A DNA stretch of 64,000 nt from Vigna angularis. Lineage: Eukaryota; Streptophyta; Magnoliopsida; Fabales; Fabaceae. Shown here piece by piece: positions 1 to 12,566 of this stretch (position 1 is the first letter of the stretch; each line of letters opens with the position of its first letter). The notes beneath the pieces were generated by a model. That model ran no database searches. It was not told the origin of the DNA and was given only the letters and a program-made list of their open reading frames with translations. The position numbers and the translations under genes are program-made. The DNA is taken from contig NC_068974.1 in NCBI RefSeq assembly GCF_016808095.1, positions 30,426,825 to 30,490,824 of the forward strand. Reading direction: 5' to 3'.

Positions 1-1195
1 AATTAATGTAGTATTGTACCTTATAATCTATAAACTAATCATTAGTTTTAAATCTTCAAAATAATATAAAAATCTAAACCAAATTTGTGATGAAAGTACT
101 AATCTCATCTCTACAATAATTAAATCAAACATCAATATTTGTTGGTTTTATCGTAGTATAAAATATACGAATGAAATTACTTAATGTCTTTCTTGCTAAA
201 TATTTTTTTGTTGACATTACCTTTTTCTAATTTCGCATAAAACATCAATGAAATTTGTGCAAACACAAGTATTAATATGTATCCTAATTAAACATAACAT
301 AAAGCAAAACTCACATACAAATAAAACGTTAAAATTTGCAAAGTTCTCTACTATAAGTTATATCTTTGATAAAGTCAATTTTACACACCATCGTAAAAAC
401 TATCACAAATCATGCAAAAGATATCAAAAGAAGGGCTAAAAACTATCATTTATATGAAAGTAATTCTTCTATCTACTTAATAAATTGCCTCCCAAATAAT
501 CTAATATTTTCCAAACCAACTTAATTAGTTATATAAGATAATAAAAAGATAAACAAATATATAAGTCAAAATGAAATTAACATAAAACCAACTTACCTTA
601 AAGCAATTAATTGAATACATATTTAAAATTATCCCCTAAGAAGTTATTATATTTTCCAAAACAACTTATTTAACCCCATAAGAGAATAAAAAAATAATAA
701 TTAAAACAGATGTATAGATAGCTAACACAAAAGTAAATCACTTAGTAGAATTCAACACAATTTTGAAGATCAAGTTACAATTTACAACAATTGAAAATAA
801 AAATAAAAATGTAACGGTTTGACTCTAACTAAATAGAAATCGAAACCATCAATAAAATCAATACTACTACTAATAATTACATAGTACTAAATAATATATT
901 ATCATAACTTATAACCCTATAAATTAAAATAAAAACATCATGACTTTAAATCTTCAAAATAAATATAAAATTTAAAATCAAATTTATCATTATAGTTATA
1001 TTTAAATTTTAATACATTATAAATATACATTAAAAAAGAATACGTTTACGTATAATATAACATAACATGAATTTATTAAAAAAATAAACAAGACAAATCT
1101 ATATACATTAATTTAAGGCTAAATTGTATTTTTTTATTTAAAAAATATTATAATAATCGATAAATTAATTTATATTGATTTTATAAATCTTATTA
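1..1195. other. AT-rich intergenic DNA
   Basis: This stretch is very AT-rich and has no open frame with recognisable protein character. No repeat boundary, RNA gene or promoter could be defined here. Short ORFs are dominated by Asn, Lys and Ile codons, as expected by chance in such DNA. Confidence 0.6.
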
Positions 1196-3300
1196 AATAT
1201 GTATGTGAAGACCTATATTTTAAAAGGGATAGTGGTTTAAAAATAATAAGATTCAATTATTTTAATATTAAATGGTTTTAATATAAATAGTTTAGAGTAT
1301 GACTAAGTTTCATAATTCTAAAACACAAAGTCTCTCTAAAAATCACTTTTCTAAAATTCTCTTACTTTTCTCTAGGATTTTTCTTCCTCTATTCATCTTG
1401 ACGAACTGAGATCGTAGGATTGATCCTGACAGCAAACTTTTCAATTTGGATCGATTAGTTTCTCAAATAGAGTAAGTTTGTTTTCTACTCTTATTTTCGG
1501 TCTCATTTGTCTTTCTTTGCATACAAGTCTGCTATAGATACATGTGACTTTTGAGTCTTTTGTAAAATTGTCTGCTGATCAGTTATCCTAACAGTACTCT
1601 GATCGTACTTTTATGGTTCATAGGACCATATAGGACTTCTTATGCTTAGGGAACTGTTTTAGGCTTTCTATAATGGTTTGGTCTTCTATAAAGTAAGGTA
1701 AGCTAATACCTTGTTTCTAAAGTTTTCGTAACTTGATAATTTGTTTTGGTAGTTGAAATTGTATGGGATCATTGTTGAAATCTGATTTGAGTTTTATGAT
1801 AGTGTTTTATGTAACACATTGAATTGATACTTTGGTATGTTGAATTCTTGTTATAGATAACTTGCTGATTGAACTGATTTTTATGATATGATAATGATAG
1901 AAATTTTGTTTTTAATTGGTTTTTTTGCTACTGGACTTTGGTTTGGTAATTTGTTGAGTGTTGATTAGTTTTTGGTCCAAAAATGATGGTTTGACGGGTG
2001 AAATCTAGTAGGATTAGTTTATTGAATGAACTTGATGTTAAGAGTTTGTGTTTGTGTCATTTAGGACTTGGTTAGCCACTTATTTTATTGAAATTGAGTC
2101 TTTAGTATTCTTATTACCGTTTGTGGTTGTAATGGAAGTTGGTTTGATCTGATGGACTGAGTCACTAGCCAACTGAGCAAATCGGTATCCAATATGAGGT
2201 ATAAACATGTTTTCAAATCAATTACAATGTCAATGATACTAATTTGGTCATTTGAATAGTTCTTAAGTGCATCCAGATCAAGTTTTGAAGTTGTTGAGTT
2301 CTGGTGTGGCGTTGAGGGACAGAGAATGACACTGAGCCTATAGAGCCATTGGACTTTAGGGTGTTGAGCAGCCAGTTTGGGCGTTGAGCGCTGTGAAGTT
2401 AGTGAGCTCTCGAATTGTTGGGCGCTAAACGAGTTTGGGTGGCCCTAAGCACCACTTCTACTCTGTAGGTTTAGATTCTTTTTCTCCTTAATTCCCTGGG
2501 TGAGAGGTTTGCTCGCTAGGCGAGAGTCCTGGCTCGCTAGGTGCCAATTTTGGGCGTTTGATGCTTCCTGTTTCTTTTCTTGCCATGTTTTATGTGTTTT
2601 TTGATTATTGATTTGGTTTGAACTTGTTTATTCTAATTTAATGTATGCTTGTTGGTAATTATTGATGCTTTATGGATAATACTAATGGATGTGTATATGG
2701 ACTAAGTGCATGTTGAAAGAGATTCCATGGAGAAATCCTTGTTGTTGTTCTATAATGTGATGTATTAATGTAGGAGCTTTGAAATGGGGTATGATTTTGA
2801 AACTCTTAATAACCATCAAGTCTCAAATAGAGAAGAATGAGGTATGTCGTAGAGAGTAGCAGAAGATCTTTAATCTAGTGGTTGTTTCTTAGCCATAGAT
2901 TTTTGACGGATTAACCTTGGTGTGTGGTAGTTTGATATGGACGAATTGTTTCACCACACACAGGTTTAGGTTCCCCAAAAGTTTGACATCAATACATGTA
3001 TCTCGATGGTCAAATCTAGAAATGATTGTATATCTTAAGATTGATTGATTTATCTGTGTTATATGTTTATTTCTATAAAAGTGAAATATGATTGTTTTTG
3101 GTTCATTAGCTTATTCTTTTCTTTCTATTTTTCTGTCTGTGTGTTCCTTTTTTTTTTGCAATGATGACCTAAATGGTGTGAGCAAATGATGATATTTCAG
3201 TTGATCCAGTGTAGGACGAGAATGGTGTTGAAGCTTAAAAGTAGAAAATTTTCGCATTTTGTTTCATCATTCTTGAAAATCAGTATTACGCTTTTGTTTT
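1196..3300 (+). mobile_element. Degenerate LTR-like sequence (legume retrotransposon remnant)
   Basis: A TATA box (ATATAAATAG, 1281-1290) is followed about 40 bp later by a CT-rich leader-like segment (about 1320-1390). Further in is a less AT-rich part with the motif CTCGCTAGG-CGAG and its near-repeat (about 2511-2545) and with GCGTTGAGCG-type words (about 2310-2400). A TATA box plus leader plus this kind of motif resembles the long LTRs of legume Ty3/gypsy elements. No terminal TG/CA pair or target duplication could be fixed, and no gag-pol frame is present. The limits are approximate and the family is inference. Confidence 0.35.
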
Positions 3301-5070
3301 CAGTGTTATATAACTCTTAGAAGTATAAGATCCTAATATGTGTGTTGATTTAAGAGTTATGGTTATGTATAAAATAATTGTAATAGCCTATGTTTTTTCA
3401 ATTATATATCCTTTCAATTGTTTATGTTTGATGTCTCTTTTAATAGTTATATACTATTAAAATAGAATGTTACAATGTACTTGCAATTTCTTAAAATTGT
3501 ATAAGACTACATTTCAAATTATCTTTCTACAATCACCAGTTAAACTAATTATGTACATAATTCTTTTAGTTAATCATTTGAAAAAATGATTTAAAAATAT
3601 TGGCTGATATAAATTATATATATTATGTAATCAACCTTTTCAATATATTTTATGATAACAAATAACTTATTAATATCATGGTAAAAATAACCCATCTCTA
3701 AATGGACACAATCAAACCCAATAAACGAAACATTTTATGATAAAGATACATAATAAAAATTTATCTTGAAGTTATGAAATGTGTCAAATATTTGGAAATT
3801 TTCTGAAAAAGAACAATTTTCTAAATAGGTTGTAAGGATAAATAATATGAATTTGAGAAGTGTCATTATCAATGCCCAAAACTTTTGTTCATACAACTAA
3901 GGTTGTGTTTACATGAACATAATTCACTGTTCAAACATATTTAAGAGCGACGAATTGAGGTAAAATATATGTTCATTTGAAAGGAAATGTGATGACTGAT
4001 TTGTAGGGAATTGCAAGATGGAGAACTTTTCCATCACCTGCGAATATGATGATATTTTGAGGGATGGAGGGTATAAAGTCTCATTTTCCCTCTGATTACT
4101 ATATAATTCCAGTGACAAGTGTTGTAGCCAACTTCGAATAAAATCGTCGTCAAGAACACCACAGGCAAAGCTTTGCAGTCAATTACGCAAACGAAATTGG
4201 CAACAGGAAGACTTCTTCGCCCCACAGATACCAATCAACCTTGAACGGGGAATTACAGATAAATAAGTAAATAATTGTAATTATATAATAGTGGAAAGGA
4301 GAGGAGAAGGGTGAAAAGTTATTGGGTTGTGTGCGTGTTGGAGAAGGTAAGAACTCTATTTGGAAGCGAGTCGGTTTGTGTGGTTGTGGAGGGAATGAGA
4401 GGAAGCCATGGGGATGAGGTTGAGAGTTAGACGTTTTGGTGAGAGTGGGAAAGGGAATTTAAAATTTGAAGAAGGGAAGGGTTGGTGAGAGAGAAGACAT
4501 GGTAGGAGGAGAAGAGATGGAGAAGAGGAATGGGTGATGCAATGAAGCATAGAAAGGATTGCAGGGGAGTGAGTGAGAATGAATGTTATGTCCGAATGAA
4601 CGAAAGAACAAGAGGGACCTGGTTTTTTTGGTCCAGACCCTTCATGATCATAAACTTAAGAAATTATTATTTTGACACTACATATTATTATTACATTATT
4701 GTTACTGTAAATAGAGTAGTAATATTATAACATTATTAGTATTTTAATTATTATAATTAAACAATTATGTAAAAGTACAACCTCAATAAAGTAGAATTAA
4801 AATTTGATGGTTCACTTTGCGAAATAGCATGGATTTTGTTCTGGTTCTTCTTTGCTACCATAAAATTTTCTATTTCATCATTGTCATGTAATTGTTGCGT
4901 AAACAAAATATCCTCTCTCGTGATTAAAAATAATTATTTTAAAAATTAATTTTTATATTTTTCTTCTTATATAAATTTTAACAATTATATATATATATAT
5001 ATCATTAACAATTATAATTTTATATTACTTTAATAATTAAGGACATTTTGGTAATCTTTAATTTATACCT
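3301..5070. other. Intergenic DNA with an unassigned less AT-rich block (about 4,020-4,640)
   Basis: Most of the stretch is AT-rich. The block at about 4,020-4,640 is richer in G and C and has short minus-strand frames (4,034-4,234 and 4,356-4,550), but none shows a recognised domain and no splice pattern joins them convincingly. It could be a decayed gene fragment. No function is proposed. Confidence 0.4.
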
Positions 5071-5170
5071 ATTAAACAATTTTTTTTATCTGCCAACCAA
5101 ATTCTACACAAATTCTCATAAATTGTACTTCCAAAATACACCCTAAGTCATTATTCGAGTTAGACAGAGA

Positions 5171-5262
5171 GTGTTGCTCCTCCCTCCACCACCACCAAAT
5201 GCTCCTCCACCACCACCAAATGCTCCCTGCACCAGCACCAAAAGCTCCCTGCACCATCCCAT
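5171..5262. repeat. Short CCACCACCA-rich minisatellite
   Basis: About three imperfect copies of a roughly 25 bp unit containing ACCACCACCAAATGCTCC. The minus-strand translation is a Gly/Trp-rich low-complexity string, so a coding role is unlikely. Confidence 0.5.
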
Positions 5263-5279
5263 ACCTAATTTGTCCTTCT

Positions 5280-6540
5280 AATAAAACGATGTCCACATCC
5301 GTTTCACCTTCAACGGATGTCAACATCTGTTTCACCTTTAACGGATGTTGATATCCGTCAACGGATGTGATCACATCCGTAAACTAAAATGTAAAAGAAA
5401 AAAGAACATAACGAATGTGGTCATCCGTTTAACTAATTATATAAAAAATATTATAATAATTAATTAAATAATAATACATAAATTAAATTAATAATTATTA
5501 TTTTATTAAATAAAATAAAATTAATTTATATAACTATGTAATAAATTTAAAAAAAATAACATTTATATATTAATTTAAAATATAATAAATTAATAAACTA
5601 AAAAAAAGCCATAACTGATCACATCCGTTTAACTAATAATATAAAAAATTTTATAATAATTAATTAAATAATAATACATAAATTAAATTAATAATAATTA
5701 TTTTATTAAATAAAATAGAATTAATTTATATATAATTATAAAATAAATTAACCATGGAGTTCTTATGAGGTAGGTTATCAAAAAGCAAATGCATTTTGGT
5801 GATATGAGTAGTCAAATCAATTCCTTAAAGCTATCCTTCAACTGTATAGTCCCATATCTACACAGTCTATAGATCCCTCTCATTCCGGTGTATGTTTGAT
5901 TCTTCCATGTGTCCCTCCCAATGGAAGCCTGTCAGAAGTCGCTCTTTGTTTGTGCCTCTTGCACTTCGTGCCTCTTGCACAGGCAATCACTCCCCACCCT
6001 CGTCAGCGCCAAGGTGTCACAATATTTATATATTAATTTAAAATATAATAAATTAATAAACTAAAAAAAAACCTTACGGACCGTTTAATCAATAATATGA
6101 AAATTATTATAATAATTAATTAAATAATAATATATAAATTAAATTAATAATAATTATTTTATTAAATAAAATAAAATTAATTTATATATAATTATGTAAT
6201 AAATTTATAAGAAAATTAAATAACTTTTATATATTAATTTAAAATATAATGAATTAATAAACTAAAAAAATCTTGACACATCCGTTTAACTAATAATATA
6301 AAAAATATTATAATAATTAATTAAATAATAATATATAAATTAAATTAATAATAATTATTTTGTTAAATAAAATAAAATAAAATAAATTTAACTAATTATA
6401 TAAAAAATATTAAACTAATAAACAAAAAACTAAAAAAGAAAACTTGAACGGATGTAGCCACATCCGGTAACAGATGTAACATATCCGTTGAAGTATTTTT
6501 TTTTTTAACAAATGTCGACATTCGTTAAAAAAATGTGGAA
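5280..6540. repeat. AT-rich tandem array (about 200 bp period) studded with ACATCCGTT motifs
   Basis: A nearly identical AT-rich block (core TTAATTAAATAATAATA) recurs at about 5,456, 5,656, 6,111 and 6,312. Spacing is about 200 bp, apart from one interval lengthened by an insertion at about 5,750-6,023. Between and around the blocks are many copies of ACATCCGTT or its reverse complement AACGGATGT (for example 5,290-5,375, 5,630, 6,280 and 6,450-6,490). Dense short motifs in both orientations resemble the subterminal repeats of CACTA-type elements, but no CACTA terminus was found. Confidence 0.5.
5750..6023. other. Non-AT-rich insertion interrupting the tandem array
   Basis: Roughly 270 bp of ordinary base composition sits between two halves of an array unit: the sequence before and after it matches the uninterrupted first unit at about 5,535-5,570. 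It contains a short direct repeat (GTGCCTCTTGCAC, about 5,955-5,982). No coding frame or element terminus was identified. Confidence 0.45.
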
Positions 6541-7823
6541 GTGTATGATATTTTAAAATATAAAGGACACTTTTGAAATTTTTAAAAAATGTAATGGTGC
6601 AAGGAGAAATGTGGGATGATGTAAGAAGTAACCTCTTAGACGCATGCAAACCATGTAGGAAAATGATCCATTTCCCATTTTTAATTCTCATGAAATTACT
6701 TTTTTGCACATCATGATTCCTCTAAGTGTTGGAAAAGTCTAAAATGAAAAGAAAAAAAATATCTAAAATAATATTTTAAATTATAAAATAATTTTAATTT
6801 ATTAATAATATAGATTTTTCCTACGATTATGGAACTGCATAGATGAAAAGGGAAATCCCAAATTGCCAGCCAATTTCCCAGAATCAAGGAAAATTAGGAG
6901 ATTTTAATGTATTTATGAAAAAAAAAGTCAAATACTGTTTTATGATGTTTCAGGGTTTATTAGTTTATGGATTTGGTGGGGATTAGCTTTCCAGCCTGAT
7001 TTTGTTCTACCAACCATTATTTTCAAATTATTTATTTCTGGTGGTTAAAGAAATATATTTTTATAAAGTGGCCATACATATATTATAGCTTTTCAATTTT
7101 TAATATGTTGACTTCACTTTAATTAATGGATTTAGAGTTCCTAGTAAACTTATTTCAAAAAGTTATTCAAAGTAAAATCCATATTTTAAATATTTTGAAA
7201 TAATATTTTCTTGTGAGAATCTATCAGAATCTACAATGGATTTATTTTATTATGATTTGTTCCATCAACCTTTTTAACGAATAACTTCAAACATATTTTT
7301 ACTTTCTTTTTTCTCCACAACAGAATCAATAATTAATTTAGTACAGCCAAATATCACCTAATATAGTAAATAGGAGTTTAATAAAAACACTTGTATTAAT
7401 TATAAAAATAGTAGATATATTGGAGACAACTTTATAGATAGTGGGCTTGTATATGAAAAAGTAATATCATAAAATAAGACAGTTTTGAAAATAAAAAACA
7501 GTGTATGGACATTGACATCTTTCTACGAATTTTCAAAGACGATTATTTTCTTGAACATTGACGTTCATCATAAAATTGATATTTTATTCTCAATTAATTA
7601 TTTCTTTTAATCTCATTGTTCATATTTTTAAATTAAGCTGCTTCTTTAAAAATGTTGGGATACAAATCATTATTGTAATTTAGTATCTCTTTTATTCTTT
7701 CTTTTTTTTTTTATGGAGTATTATCCATGATTTTTTATTTTAATTTTCGGCTTAATTTAACATGCATTAACTTTGAATATTTGAAAAGAGTATTTTTTAC
7801 TTAATTATTTTTTATTTTTTATA
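6541..7823. other. AT-rich intergenic DNA
   Basis: No gene, RNA or bounded repeat was recognised here. The sequence runs up to the 9-bp target duplication that flanks the Mutator-like element starting at 7,833. Confidence 0.6.
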
Positions 7824-7832
7824 TTTAATTTA

Positions 7833-8015
7833 GGGTTAAATATGTTTTTAGTCCCTCAATTATCAAACGATTTTATTTTTCATCTCTCTCTCACTATGGT
7901 ACACTCTGATCTTTATCTTTAAGGAAACTATAATTTTTGGTCCTTCAAAACTAACAGTATTAAAAACAGGCTGAGCTGGCTAACGTGCCACGTCATTTCT
8001 TCTTTTTCTCACTCT
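7833..8015 (+). repeat. Left terminal inverted repeat of the 7.8-12.75 kb MULE
   Basis: It begins GGGTTAAATATG and continues through TTTTTAGTCCCT and GGTACACT to ACGTGCCACGTCATTTC. It aligns with the reverse complement of 12,567-12,751. The same terminal word starts the Pack-MULE at 49,940. Confidence 0.8.
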
Positions 8016-8046
8016 AAGTCAAATCTCATTTTCAAGGTTTCTTCCT

Positions 8047-8655
8047 AGAGAAATTAAGGGAGCAAGTGCCTTTCTTCCCAAATGACAACTGCAGCAGAGG
8101 TACCATTTCTCCTCCATGAGGCCGTAACAGTGCTTCCACCACCTTCCCCGATGAAGCCGGTCTTCATCGATAGCAACGACATGACCAACAGCTCTTGCCA
8201 GACGACAAGTTATGGTAGAGGACGACGATCCCCTCTTCCATGGTCGCTGCAATGCAGCTTCCGCTACTGGAAATGGCAGTTGCGCTTAAGTTCTACGGTG
8301 GTTTCGACCGTGATGACTATGACAACACCTAGACCGACATTGGTGGTATTGGCCAAACAAAGGAGATGAAAACGTAGGGTCCATGTGGATGTTTCATACG
8401 AATGGGAATGAAGAAACAGTGAACGATACCGGTGGCTTCGGAAATACTATCTTGTATTTTTCTTTTGTGATTGGATTAAAGAATGGAGGCAAAGATGTTA
8501 ATATATCAAAGACAATACTGCAAATACGTCGTGGCAAAGATGTTGATATATCAGAGGAGGCAAAGGAAGTTCAGGTTTTTCTACTTTTAGATATGACTTT
8601 GTGCCTTTGCTTCAATGTTGAAGACAAGGCATTCTTAAGATACCGTGTTTAAGTG
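8047..8655 (+). other. Possible captured host segment inside the MULE
   Basis: Base composition is more gene-like than the surroundings, and two plus-strand frames of 95 and 89 codons (8,082-8,369 and 8,383-8,652) lie end to end. Neither resembles a known domain; the first is rich in Pro, Thr and Ser. Elements of this type often carry host gene fragments, so this may be one, but a source gene was not recognised. Confidence 0.3.
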
Positions 8656-8686
8656 GTTTTATGTCATTGGAACACGAGACTACATA

Positions 8687-9914
8687 CACTAGTGCAATGA
8701 AGGGCTATTACTTCGGTTGTTTTGGGTTTATGACCGCGGTTCCTGAACCAAGGTATATACAGGCGATGTAAAAAGGGGTAACATTTTTGCCTCGGTTCTG
8801 AACCGAGGCAGTATGTGTGAGCTTTTTGCCTCAGTTGGTTTCGAACCGAGGTGGTAGATGCCTTTTTTTATTTTTATTTTGTTTCAGAAAATGGGGACTT
8901 TTGCTTTTCAAAATATTTTCTTTTTCTTTTTTATTTGGGACAACGGAGGCGGTGGCGAAACAGCTAAAGGCAGCGGCGAAACAGCTAAAGGCGGCAACGA
9001 ACGGCTGAAGGCGACGACGAACGACTGAAGGCGATGATGAACGACCGAAGACGGTGACGAATAGCCGGTGTCGACGACGTACAGCCAAAGGCGACAATGA
9101 ACAACGTAGTTCGCGTGAGTGAAGTAGAGACAGTGGCGACGATCAGTGGTGGAGACAGTGGCGACGACCAACGGTGGAGGCAGCGACAACGACCAACGGT
9201 GACGACCAATAGTGGAGGCAACGGCGACGACCAATGGTGGAGGCAGCGGCGGCGGAGCGAGTTGAGGATGGTGAGTCTGAGGTTAAGTTTGTTTGGTGGG
9301 AGTTGAGGATGGTGGTGGTGAGAAGGTTGTGGAAGGGGAGAATGAAAGGGGAGAATAAAGGTCTTAAATTTAAAAACCGAAGAAGTTATTACCTCGGTTA
9401 AGTAGACAACCAAGGTAATAAGACTCTACTGTCTCGGTTCTAAAGACAACCGATGCCTAAACCTATCATAAAAAATTCAAAAAAAAAATTATAAATGGCA
9501 AAAAAAAAACTATAGGCATCGGTTCGCGGTTAAACCGAGGCATAAAGGCCTTATGACATCGGTTCAAATGGAACCGAGGTAGTAAAGGTTAACAAAATTG
9601 ATTTGAAACGTTTAGATACAGAGGTTGTCAGCTTTTGGCAGGATATACTGTCTCGGTTCTGCACAGAACCGAGGCAGTAAGCCTATTTTGAAAAAGCTGA
9701 CAGGTGAAAAAGCTAATTTGCAGAAGGAAAGCAGAGTTTTTTGCCTCGGTTGGTCAGAGAACCGAGGCAGTATACCCTTTAGACATTAGTTCTAATTGAA
9801 CCGAGACATATAGTTTCACAAAAATTATGAAATTCTCACCGTGTTTTGATACGCTTTAATTTTTTTAAAACCAAAGCGTAATGTGCGAGTTAAAAATCTT
9901 TTTTTTTACTAGTG
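8687..9914. mobile_element. Non-autonomous CACTA-type element nested in the MULE (CCTCGGTT family)
   Basis: The left end is CACTAGTGCAATGAAGG; the right end reads ACTAGTG, the inverse of CACTAGT. Flanking trinucleotides are ATA and GTA, an imperfect 3-bp duplication. Subterminal regions on both sides contain repeated CCTCGGTT and AACCGAGG (for example around 8,790, 8,850, 9,390, 9,530, 9,660 and 9,750), the clustered short motifs expected of CACTA subterminal DNA. No transposase is encoded. The interior (about 8,940-9,330) is a GC-rich minisatellite. Confidence 0.7.
8940..9330. repeat. GC-rich minisatellite in the nested CACTA element
   Basis: Two successive families of short imperfect repeats: about eight units resembling GGCGACGACGAACGACTGAA, then about five resembling GGTGGAGGCAGCGGCGACGA. 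All frames stay open because the repeats are close to multiples of three, which creates long spurious ORFs on both strands (for example 8,985-9,413 minus). No protein family is recognisable. Confidence 0.6.
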
Positions 9915-10677
9915 GTAATTGGAGCACGTCCCAAAATCTAGGCTACTGGAATTGTTAGAAGATATTAGCGCTCAGTCGCTGTAACTATACCTTTCAACAT
10001 TCTAAATTTTGATTGAAAATTTCTTTCTTTTTCCTTTTGGACACCGTATGTGGTCGCTCATATATATCATCCTGCAAAATTAACAAACTCTCCATCTTTC
10101 AACGCTGATCAGTTAAATGGGGAATTGATAAATATATAGAAAATTTCAGCACTATGCGCTGAAGAGTTTTATTCAATTTGTTTATGTACGTAATAATTGG
10201 ATATAAAGTTTGCAATATTTCTCTTGCATAACACTTAAACCAGTGGAGTTTTAGCAGTAGAATTTGACTATTCTACAGTGACTATGAACATAGAAGAAAC
10301 AAAATTGTGTATATTACATTTTTGAAAGGAAAAAAATATCAAGTTCACACCTCATGGATTTTAGCTGTATGGACAATTAAAAATAGAAGGAAAAAATACT
10401 GGAGTTAAATATGAATTTGAAATACCTGATCCGCAAGATGTGAAGCTATATGTTACGTGTACAAGAACATATTCATTCACGCTTAAAGTTCTGATTAAAG
10501 CTAAACTTTATGCGCTCAGTCACTAAAACTTACCTTCACTTTCCGTAAGGTTTTTTTTATAGAAGAGGTCTAGGGGTGAAAATAAATTAAGTAAAAAATA
10601 ATTTTTTATAACTATTTTTTATACGTCAATGACCAGATAGGAATAGGCTTAATGTTTTGCCAACAGTTTGGAGGAAT
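9915..10677. other. MULE interior between the two nested CACTA elements
   Basis: Mixed-composition DNA with no open frame or recognised motif. It is the part of the original MULE separating the two insertions. Confidence 0.5.
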
Positions 10678-11949
10678 CACTAGTAAAAAAAATGGAATCT
10701 AACACGCCATATATGCTTCGGTTATGCAAAACCCGAAATGTAAAAATTATATACCTCGGTTATACCTTAACCCGAAGCAGAATAATAATATTGCCTCGGT
10801 TAAAAGAATATCCGAGACCTATACTATGCTTTTTTGTCTGACAGCTTTATGAAAAGGTTCTATGGTCTCGGGTTGCCATACAACTGATGCCTATACACAT
10901 GTGCGAAAGGTTCTATGGTCTCGGGTTGCGAAACAACCGATGCCTATACACCCTTTCATTTCTCTGATCTTCTTCATTTCCACGGCCCAACATCTACTTC
11001 CCTCGTGCTCTCACTTCTTCTCCCTCCGTGCTCTCCCATTCTTCCCTTAGTGCTCTCACTTCTTCTCCCCCATGCTCTCCCATTCTTCCCCTCCGTTCTC
11101 TCCCATTCTTCCCCTCTGTCACAACTGTAGCCTCCGCCGGTGTAGCCTCCTCCGCTGCTGCCTCCTCCGCGGTTGCCTCCTCCGCTGCTACCTCCGCCAC
11201 TATTGCATCCGCCGCTCCTGATCGCCATCGCCAAGCCGCTCCAGATCGCTAAACCGCTCCAGATCGGCGAGCCCTCCGTCGTTGCTGCCTCCGCCACTGC
11301 TGGCTCCGTCGCTCTCGATCCACCGGTCCAGATCGCCATCGCCAAGCCGCTCCAGATCGGCGAGCCCTCCGCCGCTGCTGGCTCCGTCGCTCTCGATCCG
11401 CCTCCGCCATTCTTCCCCTGTATATCTTCATCTTCATCCACCGCTCCAGATCCACCACGAGCCGCCGCCCTAGACCGACAATCCATCCACCGCTCCAGAT
11501 CCACCGTCGTCCATCTACTCTTGTTCGTCTGCCTCTTCTTCATATCTTGTTCGTTGCAGAAGTTTAACCATGTTAGATCTGTGAAATTTTGTAGATTTTG
11601 GCATTGTTCTTGAGGCCAGCCCAGTGAAGAAACTTTGTAGATTTTGGCATATGTTAGGTCTGTTTTGATCTTGGATTGGGGATTAAGATTTTTCGGTTTT
11701 TTGAAAAACAATGACTTCCACCACTGAAACAATTTTTGGTTGTTGAGGTTGCTGAGAACTGAACAATTTCTGGATGCTGGTTGCGTACTGAAACGGGTTG
11801 CATCTGAAAAAAAAAACGATACTACCTCGGTTCTTAGATAACCGAGGCATAAAATTTGGTCTTTTTACCTCGTCTACGTATACCTCGGTTGTAGAATCGA
11901 TGCCAATAATAAAAAAGAACCGGTGCCTTTTCTTGTTATTGTACTAGTG
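10678..11949. mobile_element. Second non-autonomous CACTA-type element nested in the MULE
   Basis: It begins CACTAGTAAAAAAAATGG and ends TACTAGTG, and is flanked by a perfect 3-bp duplication AAT (10,675-10,677 and 11,950-11,952). Subterminal TACCTCGGTT, GCCTCGGTT and AACCGAGGCAT motifs place it in the same broad family as the element at 8,687-9,914. The interior (about 10,960-11,600) is a GC-rich, CT-biased block with repeats of CTCCAGATCG-type words, followed by a leader-like stretch ending TTCGTTGCAG at about 11,560. No transposase is present. The interior could be the family's own 5' leader or a captured host 5' region. Confidence 0.8.
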
Positions 11950-12169
11950 AATCAATGAAATTTTCTTTTATACCGACAATATTTTTGAACTAACAGGTAA
12001 GTATATTACTATAATCATCACAGTAGTACACTTTGTTTAGTGTCAGCATCCCAATTGGTGAATCAGCGAAAGAATTAAGTTCTTTTCCAATTTTTAAGCG
12101 GTGGTAACAGTATCATTAAGTGTAACTTTGTAACAATAGTTTTAAGGGTAACCTTTGTAATTATCATAA

Positions 12170-12545
12170 GTCGGGATGGGGCGAAGGATGGTAACAAGAA
12201 TTTGCCTTCACATTTTAGAGATGACGATGTTGGAAAGAGGGATTTTGGAAGGAGGGATGGTCAGGTTGGGAAACAGAAGCCCAGAATAATGAGACCTTAT
12301 TGTGATCGGAATCGTGAACAACTCAACAGAAGCAGAGGTGTTTCTATTCAAGCTTGGTTTCAAGGTCAACATTTTTCTGAGGTGATAAGGGTCTACTTCA
12401 TAGAGATCACTGATCTCAGTAAGTGCGGTGGGGTCCTCGCCAGCGATGGAGACAGAGTGAGAGATACTGGTGGCGGTATGGTCGATGTAGAGGGAGATAA
12501 TTTGCCACTCGGAGATGGATGCAGAGGGAGGGAGAGAAGTTCAGC
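12170..12545 (+). other. Possible captured segment in the right part of the MULE
   Basis: A single open plus-strand frame (12,202-12,549, 115 codons) in gene-like composition. It is rich in Gly, Asp and Arg and has no domain that I recognise. It abuts the right inverted repeat. It may be a captured gene fragment or chance. Confidence 0.25.
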
Positions 12546-12566
12546 GTAAAGATGCATGGAAGGATT

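Noticed and set aside
4034..4550. Minus-strand host gene from two adjacent short frames
   Set aside because: No domain, no matching splice pair and no conserved start context; kept only as an unassigned block.
8831..9413. Long overlapping minus-strand frames (88-142 codons) as protein genes
   Set aside because: They lie over a GC-rich minisatellite inside a CACTA derivative; all frames are open because of repeat periodicity, and none has a domain.
10974..11732. A 252-codon Gly-rich minus-strand frame as a gene
   Set aside because: It crosses the repeat-rich core of the second nested CACTA element and ends in AT-rich DNA; its composition mirrors the DNA repeats and no conserved motif is present.
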